A stretch of 64,000 bases of DNA from Hymenobacter radiodurans. GTDB taxonomy: Bacteria; Bacteroidota; Bacteroidia; Cytophagales; Hymenobacteraceae. The DNA is taken from contig NZ_CP037922.1 in the NCBI RefSeq assembly GCF_004355185.1, positions 1,116,001-1,180,000 on the forward strand, given 5' to 3'. Positions 28,671 through 38,820 of this stretch are shown here, piece after piece. The notes beneath the pieces are model-generated. The model searched no databases. It had not been told where the DNA came from and was given only the letters and a program-made list of their open reading frames with translations. The translations under genes and the position numbers were made by a program. The stretch's first letter is position 1. Each line of letters opens with the position of its first letter.

Positions 28671-29495
28671 ATGTTTGACTCCCTGGCTAACGCGCTACCC
28701 CATTTCCGTAACACCAATTCCGGCCAATTTTTTCTGATGGCTGGTCCCTGCGTAATTGAGGGAGAAGACATGGCCTTACGCATTGCGGAGCGTGTGCGTC
28801 ATATCACGGATAAGCTACAAATCCCCTACATCTTCAAAGGCTCTTACCGGAAGGCCAACCGCTCCCGTCTCGATTCTTACACGGGCATTGGAGATGAAAC
28901 GGCGCTGCGCATCCTGCAGAAAGTAGGGCGCGAAATTGGGGTGCCGACCGTCACGGATATTCACGAGTCGGATGAAGCTGCTTTCGCGGCCGAGTACGTT
29001 GATGTCCTCCAGATTCCGGCCTTCCTGTGCCGCCAGACGGATCTGCTCATAGCAGCGGCCAAAACTGGCAAGGTGGTCAATATTAAAAAAGGCCAGTTCC
29101 TGTCGGGGGAAGCTATGCAGTTTGCGGTAGACAAAGTGCGCCAGTCGGGCAACGAGCACGTGGTGCTCACCGACCGTGGTAACTCCTTTGGGTACGCCGA
29201 TTTGGTAGTCGATTTTCGCAATCTGCCCGTTATGCAGCGCTTCGATGTACCCGTGGTGATGGACGTAACGCACTCACTACAGCAGCCTAACCAAGCCAGT
29301 GGCGTCACGGGCGGTCAGCCGGCTCTCATTGAAACTATCGCCAAGGCTGCTATTGCGGTTGGCGCTGATGGTTTGTTTATCGAAACGCATCCTACGCCAG
29401 CCACTGCCAAATCGGATGGGGCCAATATGTTGCCTTTGGATCAGCTGGAGGCGTTAATGGTGAAGCTTACGCGAGTTCGGGATGCGGTTCGGTAG
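28671..29495 (+). CDS. kdsA: 3-deoxy-8-phosphooctulonate synthase
   Basis: A 274-residue enzyme condensing phosphoenolpyruvate with arabinose 5-phosphate to KDO 8-phosphate, for the lipopolysaccharide inner core. Visible motifs are MAGPCVIEGEDMALRIAE, the KGSYRKANRSR substrate loop, GVPTVTDIHES and the late FIETHPTPA. This confirms an outer membrane. The ATG at 28671 begins the conserved part; the longer in-frame extension overlaps the methyltransferase gene. Confidence 0.97.
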   Translation: MFDSLANALPHFRNTNSGQFFLMAGPCVIEGEDMALRIAERVRHITDKLQIPYIFKGSYRKANRSRLDSYTGIGDETALRILQKVGREIGVPTVTDIHESDEAAFAAEYVDVLQIPAFLCRQTDLLIAAAKTGKVVNIKKGQFLSGEAMQFAVDKVRQSGNEHVVLTDRGNSFGYADLVVDFRNLPVMQRFDVPVVMDVTHSLQQPNQASGVTGGQPALIETIAKAAIAVGADGLFIETHPTPATAKSDGANMLPLDQLEALMVKLTRVRDAVR

Positions 29496-29514
29496 CCAAC
29501 AGTCCACCTCTGGC

Positions 29515-30345
29515 TTACGCAGAAAAGCGGCGGGCTCGATCTAATAAATTGTCCAGCACATTATCGAAGCGAAGCGAGAAGTGCTGTTTCGGCTGATTTT
29601 TCCTGAAAAACACTAGCCCCATAAAAAACAGGTCTACGGTCAACATCACGTCTGGGTGCGCTTTGATAGTTTGCCAGGCACTCTCCATTTCCGCTGACCA
29701 ATGAATATCGTCGAAGACGAACACGCTTTGATCGGTGCGGCGAGTTAGGCACTGCTCGAAGTAGCGTACCGTGGGCTCGTAGCGGTGGTTGCCGTCGAAA
29801 AAAACGAAGTCGACGGGTGTAGATAGGGCAGCTAAGGTAGGAGCAAGGGTAGCATCCAAGTTACCTTCGATAAGCTCCACATTACGTAGCCCCAAACTGC
29901 TGAATGTTTCGCGGGCCACAGCAGCGGTAGCTGGACAGCCCTCAAACGTAAGGACTCGGCTGTGGCTGTTTGGCGTAGCTAAGTAGGCAGTTGTGAGCCC
30001 CAACGACGTGCCTAGCTCCAGCACCGTACGCGGCTGAAAATGGTTAACCAACCGAAACAGAAGCTGCCCAAGCTGCCGCGACTTAGCGGCGGTACGCGCA
30101 ATATCGCGTACGCGGCGCTGTCGGCCGGCGCCCGTATGAGAGCCAGCACCGAAGTCGGTTACGGTTATCGTTTGCTCACTGGCTTGCAATTCAGTGCGGC
30201 GGTGCTCCACAGCCTCATAGGGAGCAAAAAAGCCCGTGTGGCGAACCACATGGTTGTAGAGGGCAAAAACGAACGGGGAATGCAGTCCGTGTGCATTCCC
30301 CGAGCGGAGCAAAAATTGGATGTAACTGAATGCTTGGTAAAGCAA
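29515..30345 (-). CDS. class I SAM-dependent methyltransferase
   Basis: A 276-residue protein. After an unusual 100-residue N-terminal part (HGLHSPFVFALYNHV) comes a Rossmann methyltransferase domain: RTVLELGTSLGLTTAYLA is motif I, VDFVFFDGNHRYEPTV matches the O-methyltransferase family 24 region, and SVFVFDDIHWS the next strand. In Bacteroidota this family is widespread and uncharacterised. It is convergent with kdsA (19-base gap). No substrate can be assigned. Confidence 0.8.
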   Translation of the reverse strand: MLYQAFSYIQFLLRSGNAHGLHSPFVFALYNHVVRHTGFFAPYEAVEHRRTELQASEQTITVTDFGAGSHTGAGRQRRVRDIARTAAKSRQLGQLLFRLVNHFQPRTVLELGTSLGLTTAYLATPNSHSRVLTFEGCPATAAVARETFSSLGLRNVELIEGNLDATLAPTLAALSTPVDFVFFDGNHRYEPTVRYFEQCLTRRTDQSVFVFDDIHWSAEMESAWQTIKAHPDVMLTVDLFFMGLVFFRKNQPKQHFSLRFDNVLDNLLDRARRFSA

Positions 30346-30403
30346 GTACTTGGGGTTGCGGGTTGAAAGAAGTGAGTTAGAAAGTGAAACCCACAGCTTG
30401 CCG

Positions 30404-30790
30404 CTAATTTAGGCGATATGGTACAACCAACGTGAATTCGGGAATCTCAACTGTGAATTCACGGCCATCGGCGAGGCGCTCCATCTGGTAGGTGCCCCGC
30501 ATTTTGCCCAGACCGGTCTTAAGATTACAGCCCGATACGTATTGATGTGCCTCACTGGGCTCCAGTACGGGTTGCTGGCCTACCACACCTTCGCCCTCCA
30601 CTTCGCGCACGACGCCGTTGGCATCATATATATACCAATGGCGACGGAGCAACTTTACTGTATACTCGCTGTTGTTGCGAATATCGATTTTATAAGCAAA
30701 CACGTAGTGTTCCTGGCCGGGGCTGGAATAATCGGGTAAATAGTTGGTCGTAACACTTACGGTCACTCCCTGCGTAGTGGTAGTATTCAT
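30404..30790 (-). CDS. apaG: ApaG domain protein
   Basis: A 128-residue single-domain protein with the ApaG fold (fibronectin III-like). YVFAYKIDIRNNSEYTVKLLRRHW, GEGVVGQQPVLEP and RGTYQMERLADG are characteristic. Enteric ApaG is linked to Co2+/Mg2+ homeostasis, but the biochemical function is not settled. It is divergent from ung across 107 bases with DnaA-box-like sequences. Full length. Confidence 0.93.
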   Translation of the reverse strand: MNTTTTQGVTVSVTTNYLPDYSSPGQEHYVFAYKIDIRNNSEYTVKLLRRHWYIYDANGVVREVEGEGVVGQQPVLEPSEAHQYVSGCNLKTGLGKMRGTYQMERLADGREFTVEIPEFTLVVPYRLN

Positions 30791-30897
30791 GGCGCCTGTG
30801 CGGTTCGGTGGATAACTAACAGCCGTTCTCGGAATTTGGTTTATCTACGCAAGCTATCCACAGAAAGGCTTGCCGAACCTGTAAAAAACTTTTCCCT

Positions 30898-31563
30898 ATG
30901 TCCATAAAGATAGAAGAAAGCTGGCGCAAAGTACTACAAGACGAGTTCGAAAAGCCCTATTTTCAACATCTTACTGCCTTCGTCCGGGGCGAGTATGCCA
31001 CGACTACTGTGTATCCGCCCGGGGGGCAAATTTTTCATGCTTTTGAGGCGTGCCCTTTCGATAAAACCAAAGTGGTGATTCTGGGCCAGGACCCCTACCA
31101 TGGAAAAGGTCAGGCGCATGGTTTAGCGTTTTCGGTGGCGGAAGGAGTGCGCACCCCACCTTCCTTGCAAAACGTTTTTAAGGAGTTGCAGGCCGATTTA
31201 CCCGAAACGCCGCCTGCCTCCAATGGCAACCTCGACCGCTGGGCCGAACAAGGCGTGCTTTTGCTTAACGCTACGCTTACTGTTCGGGCCGCAGAGCCCG
31301 GTTCGCACCAAAAAAAGGGCTGGGAGCAATTCACCGATACGGTTATTCAGCGCGTTTCGGAACAGAAAGAACACGTTGTATTTATCCTGTGGGGTGCCTA
31401 TGCACAAAAGAAGGTGGAGCTAATCGACGAGAAGAAGCACTTGGTGCTTAAAGCTGCACACCCGTCGCCCTACGCCGCTGACCGTGGTTTTTTTGGCTCT
31501 CGACCTTTCAGCAAAACCAACGAATACCTGCGCCAGCATGGGCTAGAGCCAATTAAGTGGTAA
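30898..31563 (+). CDS. ung: uracil-DNA glycosylase
   Basis: A 221-residue family 1 UDG that removes uracil from DNA. The catalytic Asp65 is in [17 protein letters not shown], and the C-terminal [18 protein letters not shown] contains the DNA-intercalation loop. Length matches the family. ATG at 30898. A variant motif copy (CGGGGGGCAAA, 31020) falls in the PGGQIF turn that precedes the catalytic strand. It ends at a strong bidirectional terminator. Confidence 0.97.
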   Translation: MSIKIEESWRKVLQDEFEKPYFQHLTAFVRGEYATTTVYPPGGQIFHAFEACPFDKTKVVILGQDPYHGKGQAHGLAFSVAEGVRTPPSLQNVFKELQADLPETPPASNGNLDRWAEQGVLLLNATLTVRAAEPGSHQKKGWEQFTDTVIQRVSEQKEHVVFILWGAYAQKKVELIDEKKHLVLKAAHPSPYAADRGFFGSRPFSKTNEYLRQHGLEPIKW

Positions 31564-31590
31564 AACAACGTTTAATATGTGAGCCATATA

Positions 31591-31629
31591 GCAAAAAAGC
31601 CCCCAGAATATCTCTGGGGGCTTTTTTGC
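31591..31629. terminator. bidirectional terminator between ung and lepB
   Basis: GCA6-GCCCCCAGA pairs with TCTGGGGGC-T6GC around ATATC. Confidence 0.93.
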
Positions 31630-31647
31630 TTCCAACTTGAAAGTGAT

Positions 31648-32808
31648 TTAGTGAATCACGTCGAAGAGACGGTTCCAACGGATTTTGCTGAAGAAATCAG
31701 CATAAGGGTCAACTGAGAGCCATATCAGAACGGCTTTACCTACGATATGATCTTCGGGTACAAAGCCCCAGTAGCGTGAATCAAGCGAGTTGTGGCGGTT
31801 GTCGCCCATCATGAAGTAGTAATTCTGCTTAAACGTGTAGCTCGTAAGCGGCTTGCCATTCTGCGACAACACACCATTCGCATACGTCACGCCTTCATTA
31901 CGCTCGTAGCGCATAATGATTTTTTGATAGATAGCCGTGTTCTGGGGCGTAAGCTCCACTGTCTGACCTTCTTTCGGGATTTGCAGCGGACCATAGTTGT
32001 CCCGATTCCAAGGGAACGCGGCCGTAGGAGTGCTGTGCGGGTAATCAGGATTGTTCGGGAAAACCTCCGATTCAGCTTGGCCGGGCTGCGCTACTTCTTC
32101 CACTACCCCTTTGATAAAGGGCTGCTGCTTGAAATAAGCCGCAATAGTGGACGTCGTATTGACCACGTAAGCAGGTCCCATGGCTGTCGTCTGCGCTTGA
32201 GGAACACCATTTGGCGTGTTGGAGTCGGTTACACCCAAATCCTGAAATACCTTATCACGCACGGGCTCAGCTACCTGTAAGTAGTAGCTGGATTGCATCT
32301 GCGGCGGGTTCGCCAGCGGCTGACCGTTGATAAACACTTGGGTCTTCTTTATTTCCAGTACATCACCGGCTACGGCTACGCAACGCTTGATATAGTTGGT
32401 GCGCAGGTCGGCGGGGTGTTCGCTTTCAAATGGAATATTAAAAACTACAACATCGCCCCGCGTTACTTCTGAAAAGCCAGGCAAGCGGTAGGAGGGAAGC
32501 TGGATAGCGTCGGAGTAGCTCTTAATGTTGGTGCCCCAGATGGTCTGGTGAGTAAGCGGCACCTGCAGAGGCGTTTGAGGCGTGCGTGGGCCGTAGTGCA
32601 GCTTGCTCACAAATAGATAATCGCCGACTAGTAAGGAGCTTTCCATGGAAGGCGTCGGGATGGTATACGCCTCAAAAGTGGCCCAGCGAATAAGCGAGGC
32701 CACCACCACAGCAAAGAGAATGGCGTCGCCCCACTCCCGCAAAAAGCCCTTCGGCTTTTTCGGTGCTGCTTCGGTAGTGGAGGTTTTCTCCCAGAATTTT
32801 ACGGCCAT
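31648..32808 (-). CDS. lepB: signal peptidase I
   Basis: A 386-residue membrane protease that removes signal peptides at the outer face of the inner membrane. A helix at about 27-43 precedes the nucleophile Ser54 (PTPSMESSL). The general base Lys141 is in YIKRCVAVAGD, and MGDNRHNSLDSRYWG is box E. The two catalytic regions are separated by long insertions, which is usual in Bacteroidota and explains the length. It follows dapB in the parA-parB-DUF5683-dapB-lepB run, after a 149-base gap. Confidence 0.96.
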   Translation of the reverse strand: MAVKFWEKTSTTEAAPKKPKGFLREWGDAILFAVVVASLIRWATFEAYTIPTPSMESSLLVGDYLFVSKLHYGPRTPQTPLQVPLTHQTIWGTNIKSYSDAIQLPSYRLPGFSEVTRGDVVVFNIPFESEHPADLRTNYIKRCVAVAGDVLEIKKTQVFINGQPLANPPQMQSSYYLQVAEPVRDKVFQDLGVTDSNTPNGVPQAQTTAMGPAYVVNTTSTIAAYFKQQPFIKGVVEEVAQPGQAESEVFPNNPDYPHSTPTAAFPWNRDNYGPLQIPKEGQTVELTPQNTAIYQKIIMRYERNEGVTYANGVLSQNGKPLTSYTFKQNYYFMMGDNRHNSLDSRYWGFVPEDHIVGKAVLIWLSVDPYADFFSKIRWNRLFDVIH

Positions 32809-32957
32809 AAATCAAGACGAAAACGGGCAGCACGCTGCCCAAGCAAAGCAAGGATACAATTGAATGATTAAATATCCGAATTAATGTAGGAATGTGCTTT
32901 GTAGAGGTCAGCCACTAGATAATTGGCTAATAACACACATCATAACAGGGTGCGTTC

Positions 32958-33677
32958 CTACAATCCGAGTAGCTCCTTCATCCCAAATACACCCTTGCGC
33001 CCCGGCAGCCATTCGGCAGCTAGCAGCGCTCCCTGAACAAAGCCATCCCGCGTATGTGCTTCGTGCTTCAACTCAATGGTATCGGCGGGTGAGGAATATG
33101 TAACAATGTGTGTACCAACTACCTGACCTGTGCGCTCCGAAAGTACAGCTAACTCTTCCGGAGCCGTAGTAGGTTCGTTGCGCCAGATGGTTTTGGTCGG
33201 AAAGTGACGAATGATAGACTCAGCGGCGGTAAGAGCTGTACCGCTGGGCTGATCTACCTTCTGAGTGTGGTGAATTTCGCGAACCTGCACATCGTAGCCC
33301 CCAAAGTAGTGCATTTTGGCGGCGATGTACTCATTGAAATGAAAGAACAAGTTCACGCCCACGCTGTAGTTGGAAGCGTAAAAAAGCCCCCCACCCATCT
33401 CCTTACATAGGTCGCGGGCTTCCTGAAAATGATGGAGCCAACCTGTAGAGCCACAAACCACTGGCAACCCTTGGCGCAGGGCAGCGCTCACATTAGCGAA
33501 GGCAGCATCAGGATGGGTGAACTCAATGGCCGCGTCAACGGTCGTAGCGTCAAAGTCGGAGATGCGTACACCGGGCCGCGAGGGATCCACGATACCAACA
33601 ATCTGGTGGCCTCGGACAATAGCCTGGGCCTCAATGGCCTGGCCCATCTTGCCGTAGCCAATCAGCAGCAATTTCAT
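32958..33677 (-). CDS. dapB: 4-hydroxy-tetrahydrodipicolinate reductase
   Basis: A 239-residue enzyme of the diaminopimelate/lysine pathway. The N-terminal IGYGKMGQAIEA binds NAD(P)H. GSTGW, HHTQKVDQPSGTAL and the basic pocket are the substrate region. It overlaps the DUF5683 gene by four bases. A copy of the dispersed motif at 33386-33393 encodes MGGGLFYAS. Confidence 0.95.
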   Translation of the reverse strand: MKLLLIGYGKMGQAIEAQAIVRGHQIVGIVDPSRPGVRISDFDATTVDAAIEFTHPDAAFANVSAALRQGLPVVCGSTGWLHHFQEARDLCKEMGGGLFYASNYSVGVNLFFHFNEYIAAKMHYFGGYDVQVREIHHTQKVDQPSGTALTAAESIIRHFPTKTIWRNEPTTAPEELAVLSERTGQVVGTHIVTYSSPADTIELKHEAHTRDGFVQGALLAAEWLPGRKGVFGMKELLGL

Positions 33678-34321
33678 TTCGTTGAGCGGGAAGTAGACTT
33701 CAAGTTTAAACTAAGGTTGATGCCGGCCGTGGGCTGCGCCGTGGGCATATAGAGCATCGTGGGCTCCCAGCGCAGGCTCAGATCGTCGCTGACGTCGAAG
33801 TCGCGTAAGTGGGCATCAACGAGGGCATCAACCACGCCTATGGCATACGCCACGGCGGAAAAGGCAATCCATTTGTCGCGGTTGCGGCGGTAGATAATTA
33901 ACCCTCGATCTATCGTCGCATTGTCTTCAATGGTGCTGGAAAGAGGCCCAGTATCAATGGTCAACGGATCAGTATCGTTGCGGGCTATTTTGGCTTCCCG
34001 GAACTCTTTAAAGCGACTTTGATAGAAAAATTCCACCGTAAGCGCCGTGCCTAACACGCCGTACACAATGGGGAGCTTCCAGTACTTGCGGTTATAAATC
34101 TGGCCAGCACCAGGCACGAGCGCCGATAGCATGGCTGCTTTGGCTGGCCGCGTCAGGTGAAGTCCGAACAGCCTTTCGGTGCGCCGCGTGGTATCAGCTA
34201 CCGCTGGCGTACTAACGCGGGTCGAATCGGGTCCAGTTGTTACCACTTGGGCTTGCGCCGACTGGGCTAGTGGAGCTCCCACTAAGCAAAATAAAAGCGC
34301 TGCTTTACAATACCCAGTCAT
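33674..34321 (-). CDS. DUF5683 domain protein, exported
   Basis: A 215-residue protein with a signal peptide (about 25 residues, ending AQSAQAQ). The LSALVPGAGQIYNRKYWKLPI stretch is the hallmark of DUF5683, with two hydrophobic segments around residues 85-105 and 155-175. The function is unknown. Its position between parB and dapB is conserved in the phylum from memory, so it probably belongs to the same transcript. The C-terminus ends in polar Lys/Ser/Thr. Confidence 0.88.
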   Translation of the reverse strand: MTGYCKAALLFCLVGAPLAQSAQAQVVTTGPDSTRVSTPAVADTTRRTERLFGLHLTRPAKAAMLSALVPGAGQIYNRKYWKLPIVYGVLGTALTVEFFYQSRFKEFREAKIARNDTDPLTIDTGPLSSTIEDNATIDRGLIIYRRNRDKWIAFSAVAYAIGVVDALVDAHLRDFDVSDDLSLRWEPTMLYMPTAQPTAGINLSLNLKSTSRSTK

Positions 34322-34337
34322 CTGCCGTTGCTACGTA

Positions 34338-35285
34338 CTAAGACGGTTGAAGAATATGGAGAATACGCTGCATATCCTCCACCGAGTCAAACGCAATTCT
34401 GATCTCGCCATTGCCCTGGGGGTTTGGCTTTACCTGTACCCGGCTGCCGAAGCGGTCGGATAGGTGACGCTCGGTACGGCGCAACTCGGCTACAGGAACC
34501 GGCTGGGGGGCATTTTCGGGCGCTTTCTGACCAGGCGTCGAGGCTGGAGCAGTAGTTGCGCCGCCACCACGCACAATCTGTTCTACACGACGCACCGACA
34601 GATCTTCGGCCACAATGCGACGATAGAGCATCAGCTGTTGCTCGGCATCCTCAATGTTGATAAGGGCACGGGCGTGGCCCATCGAAATTTCAGCGTCGCG
34701 CAGACCAATCTGAATGTCGGGGGGCAATTTTAGCAGCCGCAGATAGTTGGTTACCGTCGAGCGGTTCTTGCCTACCCGGTCGCCGAGTTCTTCCTGCTTT
34801 AAGCTACACTCACTCACCAGACGCTGGTAGCTAAGCGCAATTTCTATTGCGTTAAGATTCTCGCGCTGAATATTCTCAATCAGGGCCATTTCCAGCATCT
34901 GCTGGTCGTCGGCCTTGCGGATGTACGCCGGAATCGTATCCAAGCCCGCCAGCTTAGAAGCCTGCAAACGCCGTTCGCCGCTGATAAGCTGATAAGAATT
35001 GGTGCCTAGCTGACGGACAGTCACAGGCTGAATAATGCCCTGAATCCGAATAGACTCGGCCAATTCCTGCAATGCCTGCTGGTCGAAGTGAGTGCGAGGC
35101 TGATACGGGTTCGCCTCGATATGATTCACCGAAATGAAGCCTACCGAATTGACCGGATGCGGCACCAGCCGTTCACCTTTTTTCTCGTAGCTGCCTTCAA
35201 TAAGGGCATTTAGCCCGCGACCCAAGCCGCCAATTTTGCGCTTCGGAACTGATGCGGGAGTTTTTTCTTCGTTCTTCTCTGACAT
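34338..35285 (-). CDS. parB: ParB/RepB/Spo0J family partition protein
   Basis: A 315-residue chromosome partition protein. GLGRGLNALIEGS opens the protein. The ParB nuclease-like (CTPase) domain follows with INHIEANPYQPRTHFD and SGERRLQASKLAG. A helix-turn-helix (LGDRVGKNRSTVTNYLRLL) binds parS. A Pro/Ala linker leads to a C-terminal dimerisation domain. The linker carries a motif copy (34504-34511, ENAPQP). No parS-like TGTTTCACGTGAAACA was seen in the window. parA lies 170 bases upstream, with a hairpin between. Confidence 0.95.
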   Translation of the reverse strand: MSEKNEEKTPASVPKRKIGGLGRGLNALIEGSYEKKGERLVPHPVNSVGFISVNHIEANPYQPRTHFDQQALQELAESIRIQGIIQPVTVRQLGTNSYQLISGERRLQASKLAGLDTIPAYIRKADDQQMLEMALIENIQRENLNAIEIALSYQRLVSECSLKQEELGDRVGKNRSTVTNYLRLLKLPPDIQIGLRDAEISMGHARALINIEDAEQQLMLYRRIVAEDLSVRRVEQIVRGGGATTAPASTPGQKAPENAPQPVPVAELRRTERHLSDRFGSRVQVKPNPQGNGEIRIAFDSVEDMQRILHILQPS

Positions 35286-35391
35286 ACCTACTAACAGCCT
35301 AAGCCCAGTACCGGGCCAAAGCGGGATTCAAAAATACACAAACGCCGGGGAAGGACCGGAAATTTTACTCACTACTATCGTCATTGGCCTT

Positions 35392-35435
35392 AAACGAAAG
35401 CTGGCAGATGGAATACCACCTGCCAGCTTTCGTTT
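35392..35435. terminator. hairpin between parA and parB
   Basis: AAACGAAAGCTGGCAG (35392-35407) pairs exactly with CTGCCAGCTTTCGTTT (35420-35435). The arms are flanked by A and T runs in both directions, so it can work as a terminator or attenuator in an otherwise co-directional operon. Confidence 0.8.
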
Positions 35436-35455
35436 CTTTATCAAGAAGTCAGACG

Positions 35456-36262
35456 TTAAGCTGCTTCATCCTCAGCCGCTTCCGGGTCGGCCGCTACCGA
35501 GTTCTTCTCCACAATCTCGCGGGCTAAGTTTAGGTAACTGATAGAGCCTTTGCTATCGGCATCGTGCAGAATAACCGGGATACCGAAGCTTGGCGACTCG
35601 CTCAGCTTCACGTTGCGCGGAATAATCGTATCAAAAACTAACTGCTGGAAATGCAGCTTTACTTCTTCTACTACTTGGTTGGAGAGGCGCAGGCGCACAT
35701 CGTACATAGTCAGCAGAATACCTTCGATTTCGAGCTCAGGATTGAGTCGACTCTGAATGATTTTGATGGTATTCAGCAATTTGCCCAAGCCTTCCAGCGC
35801 GAAGTATTCGCACTGAACCGGAATAATCACGGAATGAGCGGCCGTAAGGGCATTTACCGTAATCAAACCTAAGCTAGGCGAGCAGTCGATAATGATGAAA
35901 TCATACTGATCGGCCAATGGCCGCAACGCCTCTTTCATTTTTTCCTCCCGATTAGGGAGGTTAATCATCTCTACTTCCGCTCCCACCAAATCGATGTGGG
36001 AAGGCATGAGGTCGAGGTGAGGCAAGATATTGGTTTGCAGAATGATATCCTGAGCATTGATGCCATCCACCATGCACTCATAGATGCTGTTCTGAATATC
36101 CTTGGGGTCGAAGCCAACACCGGAAGTAGCATTGGCTTGCGGGTCGGCATCTACTAGCAGAGTACGGTATTCCAAAGCTGCCAAGCTAGCCGCAAGGTTG
36201 ATGGATGAGGTGGTCTTGCCCACTCCACCCTTCTGATTGGCTACCGCGATAATTTTTCCCAT
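35456..36262 (-). CDS. parA: ParA family ATPase
   Basis: A 268-residue Walker-type ATPase for chromosome segregation. The deviant Walker A is [10 protein letters not shown] at 11-20, with [12 protein letters not shown] as A' and [16 protein letters not shown] as Walker B. Dimerises on DNA and is stimulated by ParB. First gene of the parA-parB-DUF5683-dapB-lepB run. The last 14 residues are an acidic Ala/Glu tail. Confidence 0.97.
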   Translation of the reverse strand: MGKIIAVANQKGGVGKTTSSINLAASLAALEYRTLLVDADPQANATSGVGFDPKDIQNSIYECMVDGINAQDIILQTNILPHLDLMPSHIDLVGAEVEMINLPNREEKMKEALRPLADQYDFIIIDCSPSLGLITVNALTAAHSVIIPVQCEYFALEGLGKLLNTIKIIQSRLNPELEIEGILLTMYDVRLRLSNQVVEEVKLHFQQLVFDTIIPRNVKLSESPSFGIPVILHDADSKGSISYLNLAREIVEKNSVAADPEAAEDEAA

Positions 36263-36361
36263 GTGGGTTTATTCTTACTTGTTTAATAGTTGACAGTTTA
36301 AGTAGTAAAAGGCTGAAGGCTGATATTATAAATCAATGATTCAGCTATTTAACTAATTAAA

Positions 36362-37040
36362 TTACAACTCCATTGTCGATCCGATGGCCATCAACACTAA
36401 TTCTTTTCCGGCTTGCGTGGCCTGTTCACGGGCCGCGTCATGGTCGATTTTAATAGGCGGGAAAGTGTCGTAATGCATGCCGATAAACTGACGAACTCCT
36501 ACCCAGTTGGCTGCCTCAATTGCATCGTCAATGCCCATAGTGAAGTTATCACCAATAGGCAGAATAGCAAAATCCAACTCATGCCGCTCATTAATGAGCT
36601 TCATGTCGTAGGTAAGGGCGGTATCGCCGGCGAAGTAAAAGTTTTTCTCGGCGGTTTCAATCACAAAACCAGCTGCCAAACCTCCATAGGAGCCATCGGG
36701 CATGGAGCTGGAATGGGCGGCTGGAACTAACTTCACTGTGCCGAAGGGTAGCTTTAATTTGCCCCCAGATTCATTTTGTAGTTGGCTTTCAGGCCCTTTG
36801 CTTCAAACCAGCTTAGCACCTCAAACATGCCTACCAATTCGGCGCCTGTGCGCTTCCCAATTTCCTCGACATCGGCTACGTGGTCGCCGTGGCCGTGGCT
36901 GAGTAGGATAAAATCAGCCTCAATTTTCTCAACGTCAATATCCTTAGCCAACTCATTGGGGCGGATAAAAGGGTCGAAGAGCACCTTAGTGCCCCAGTCT
37001 CAGCCAAGAAGCAGGAGTGGCCGTAATAGGTCAGTTTCAT
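36362..37040 (-). pseudogene. UPF0173-type metal-dependent hydrolase, two frameshifts
   Basis: A metallo-beta-lactamase-fold hydrolase of about 226 residues when repaired. MKLTYYGHSCF opens it, followed by LLSHGHGDHV (zinc ligands), VPAAHSSS and FAGDTALTYD. It reads in three segments. At 36992-36995 the minus strand has ACTGGGGCACT; one more G gives ETGGTKVLFDP. At 36762-36766 the motif reads AATTTGCCCCCAG; one more C gives NLGGKLKLPFG on the minus strand. Both missing bases are in G/C runs and every catalytic motif is present, so a sequencing artefact is the best explanation. The substrate of the family is unknown. Confidence 0.85.
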
Positions 37041-37133
37041 AAATAAAGCGAAGCGGAAAGGAGCGGTCGGACGCCAATTTAGCGTTACACTTGCACCGAA
37101 CTTAGCACAAATATACACTGTTTCGCCTTTCTC

Positions 37134-38800
37134 ATGTTTCCGTTTTTGCGTCGTTTTGCTGGTTTTGCCTTCCCGTTGCTCACGGCATTAGCTAGCTGCG
37201 GTGGCCCAAGTGGCTCCACCGACGAGCGCCGCGTTTTTCGATATAACCAGCCGGAAGCGCTTACTTCTCTTGACCCTGCTTTTGCCCGCAACCAGGCGAA
37301 TACTTGGGCCGTGACGCAGTTATATAATGGCTTGGTCGAACTCGACGACCAGTTGAAGCCCGGACCGGCAGTGGCTCGGCACTACGATATTTCGCCCGAT
37401 GGTCGGCGGTACACGTTCACGCTGCGTCCTAACGTATTCTTCCACGACAGCGAGGTGTTTCCGGGGGCAAAGGCCGGCGCGTCACCGCTCAGGATTTTGT
37501 ATACAGTTTTAAGCGTTTGCTCGACCCTGTGACGGCCAGCACTGGTGGCTGGATTTTTCGAGGGAAAGTGCTGGAAAACGCGGCGGGCGAGCCCTCGGAT
37601 ACGGCTTTTGTGGCCGTGAATGACAGCACCTTACGAATTCATCTGCAGGAGCCATTTATTCCCTTTCTGAGCATCCTGACCATGCCGTACGCCTATGTAG
37701 TGCCTCGTGAAGCGGTGCAGCGCTACGGCAAAGATTTCCGGGAGCACCCAGTGGGTACGGGCCCCTTTCTGTTTAAAGATTGGGACGAAGGCAATGCCAT
37801 TGTGTATCATCGCAACCCGCATTATTGGCGCAAAGACGCGCAGGGGCGGGTGCTGCCGTATCTCGATGCCGTTCAGATATCTTTCATCCAGGACCGAAAA
37901 ACGGAGTTCCTGACGTTTCAGCAGGGTAAGCTGGACTTTGTAAGCGGTATCCGAGCCGGCTCGCGCGACTTGATTCTGCACCCCGATGGTACTGTTCGTG
38001 AGGATTTTGAGGGAAAATTTCGCTTTGAGAAAGTACCGTATTTAAATACAGAATACCTGGGTATTCAGCAGGACCCCACTAATCTGCGGGGGGAGGGAGC
38101 CAATCCGGCGTTGCGCGATAAGCGGGTGCGGCAAGCTTTGAACTATGCGCTCAACAAGCCCGAACTCATTGCTTACTTCCTCAATAATGTGGGCCGGCCT
38201 GGCAACTCGGGGTTTGTGCCCGCCTCTTTACCGTCTTTCAGCGAAAAGCTGGTCCCTGGCTACACCTATCAACCCGAAAAGGCCCGTGAGCTATTAAAAG
38301 CTGCTGGATATGGTGCTGGCAAACCGTTGCGCCTGCGCTTGGGTACGGTGGCCGAAACAAAGGAAATAACCGAGTACCTCCAGAAGAAATGGGCTGAAGT
38401 AGGTGTGCAGGTGACCATCGATGTGAGTCAGGGGGCCGCGCATCAGGAGAACGTGGATAACGGCCGGGCAGCATTTTTTACCAAATCCTGGCTGGGCGAT
38501 TACCCCGATGCAGAAAACTATCTGGCGTTGTTTTACAGCAAGAACTTCTCGCCGGCCGGCCCTAATAAAACGCACTTCAAAAGTGCCGCCTACGACCGTT
38601 TGTACGAGCAGGCCCAACTAGAGCAGGACACTGAAAAGCGCTATGATCTGTACCGCCAGATGGACCGTATTATTGTAGAGGAATGCCCGGTTATTCCCAT
38701 GTATTATGATGAAGTAGTGCGGCTTACGCAGAATAACGTGCAAGGCCTGAAACCCAATCCGATGAACCAACTAGTGCTGGAGCGGGTCCGCAAACTATAA
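37134..38800 (+). pseudogene. peptide/solute-binding lipoprotein of an ABC transporter, one frameshift
   Basis: An extracytoplasmic solute-binding protein of family 5 (OppA/DppA type), about 555 residues. Cys22 in LASC makes it a lipoprotein. YNQPEALTSLDPAF and LRPNVFFHD are in the first frame; LDPVTASTGG, YALNKPELIAYFL and MDRIIVEECPVIPMYY in the second. At 37463-37467 CCGGGGGCAAAG should be CCGGGGGGCAAAG: that gives FPGGKGRRVTAQDFVY and one continuous protein. The permease genes are not adjacent. It ends at a perfect terminator. Confidence 0.87.
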
Positions 38801-38820
38801 CAGTACCTAGCAATACGAAG

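Noticed and set aside
30000..37000. parS site near parB
   Set aside because: I looked for palindromes like TGTTTCACGTGAAACA or close variants and saw none in the window.
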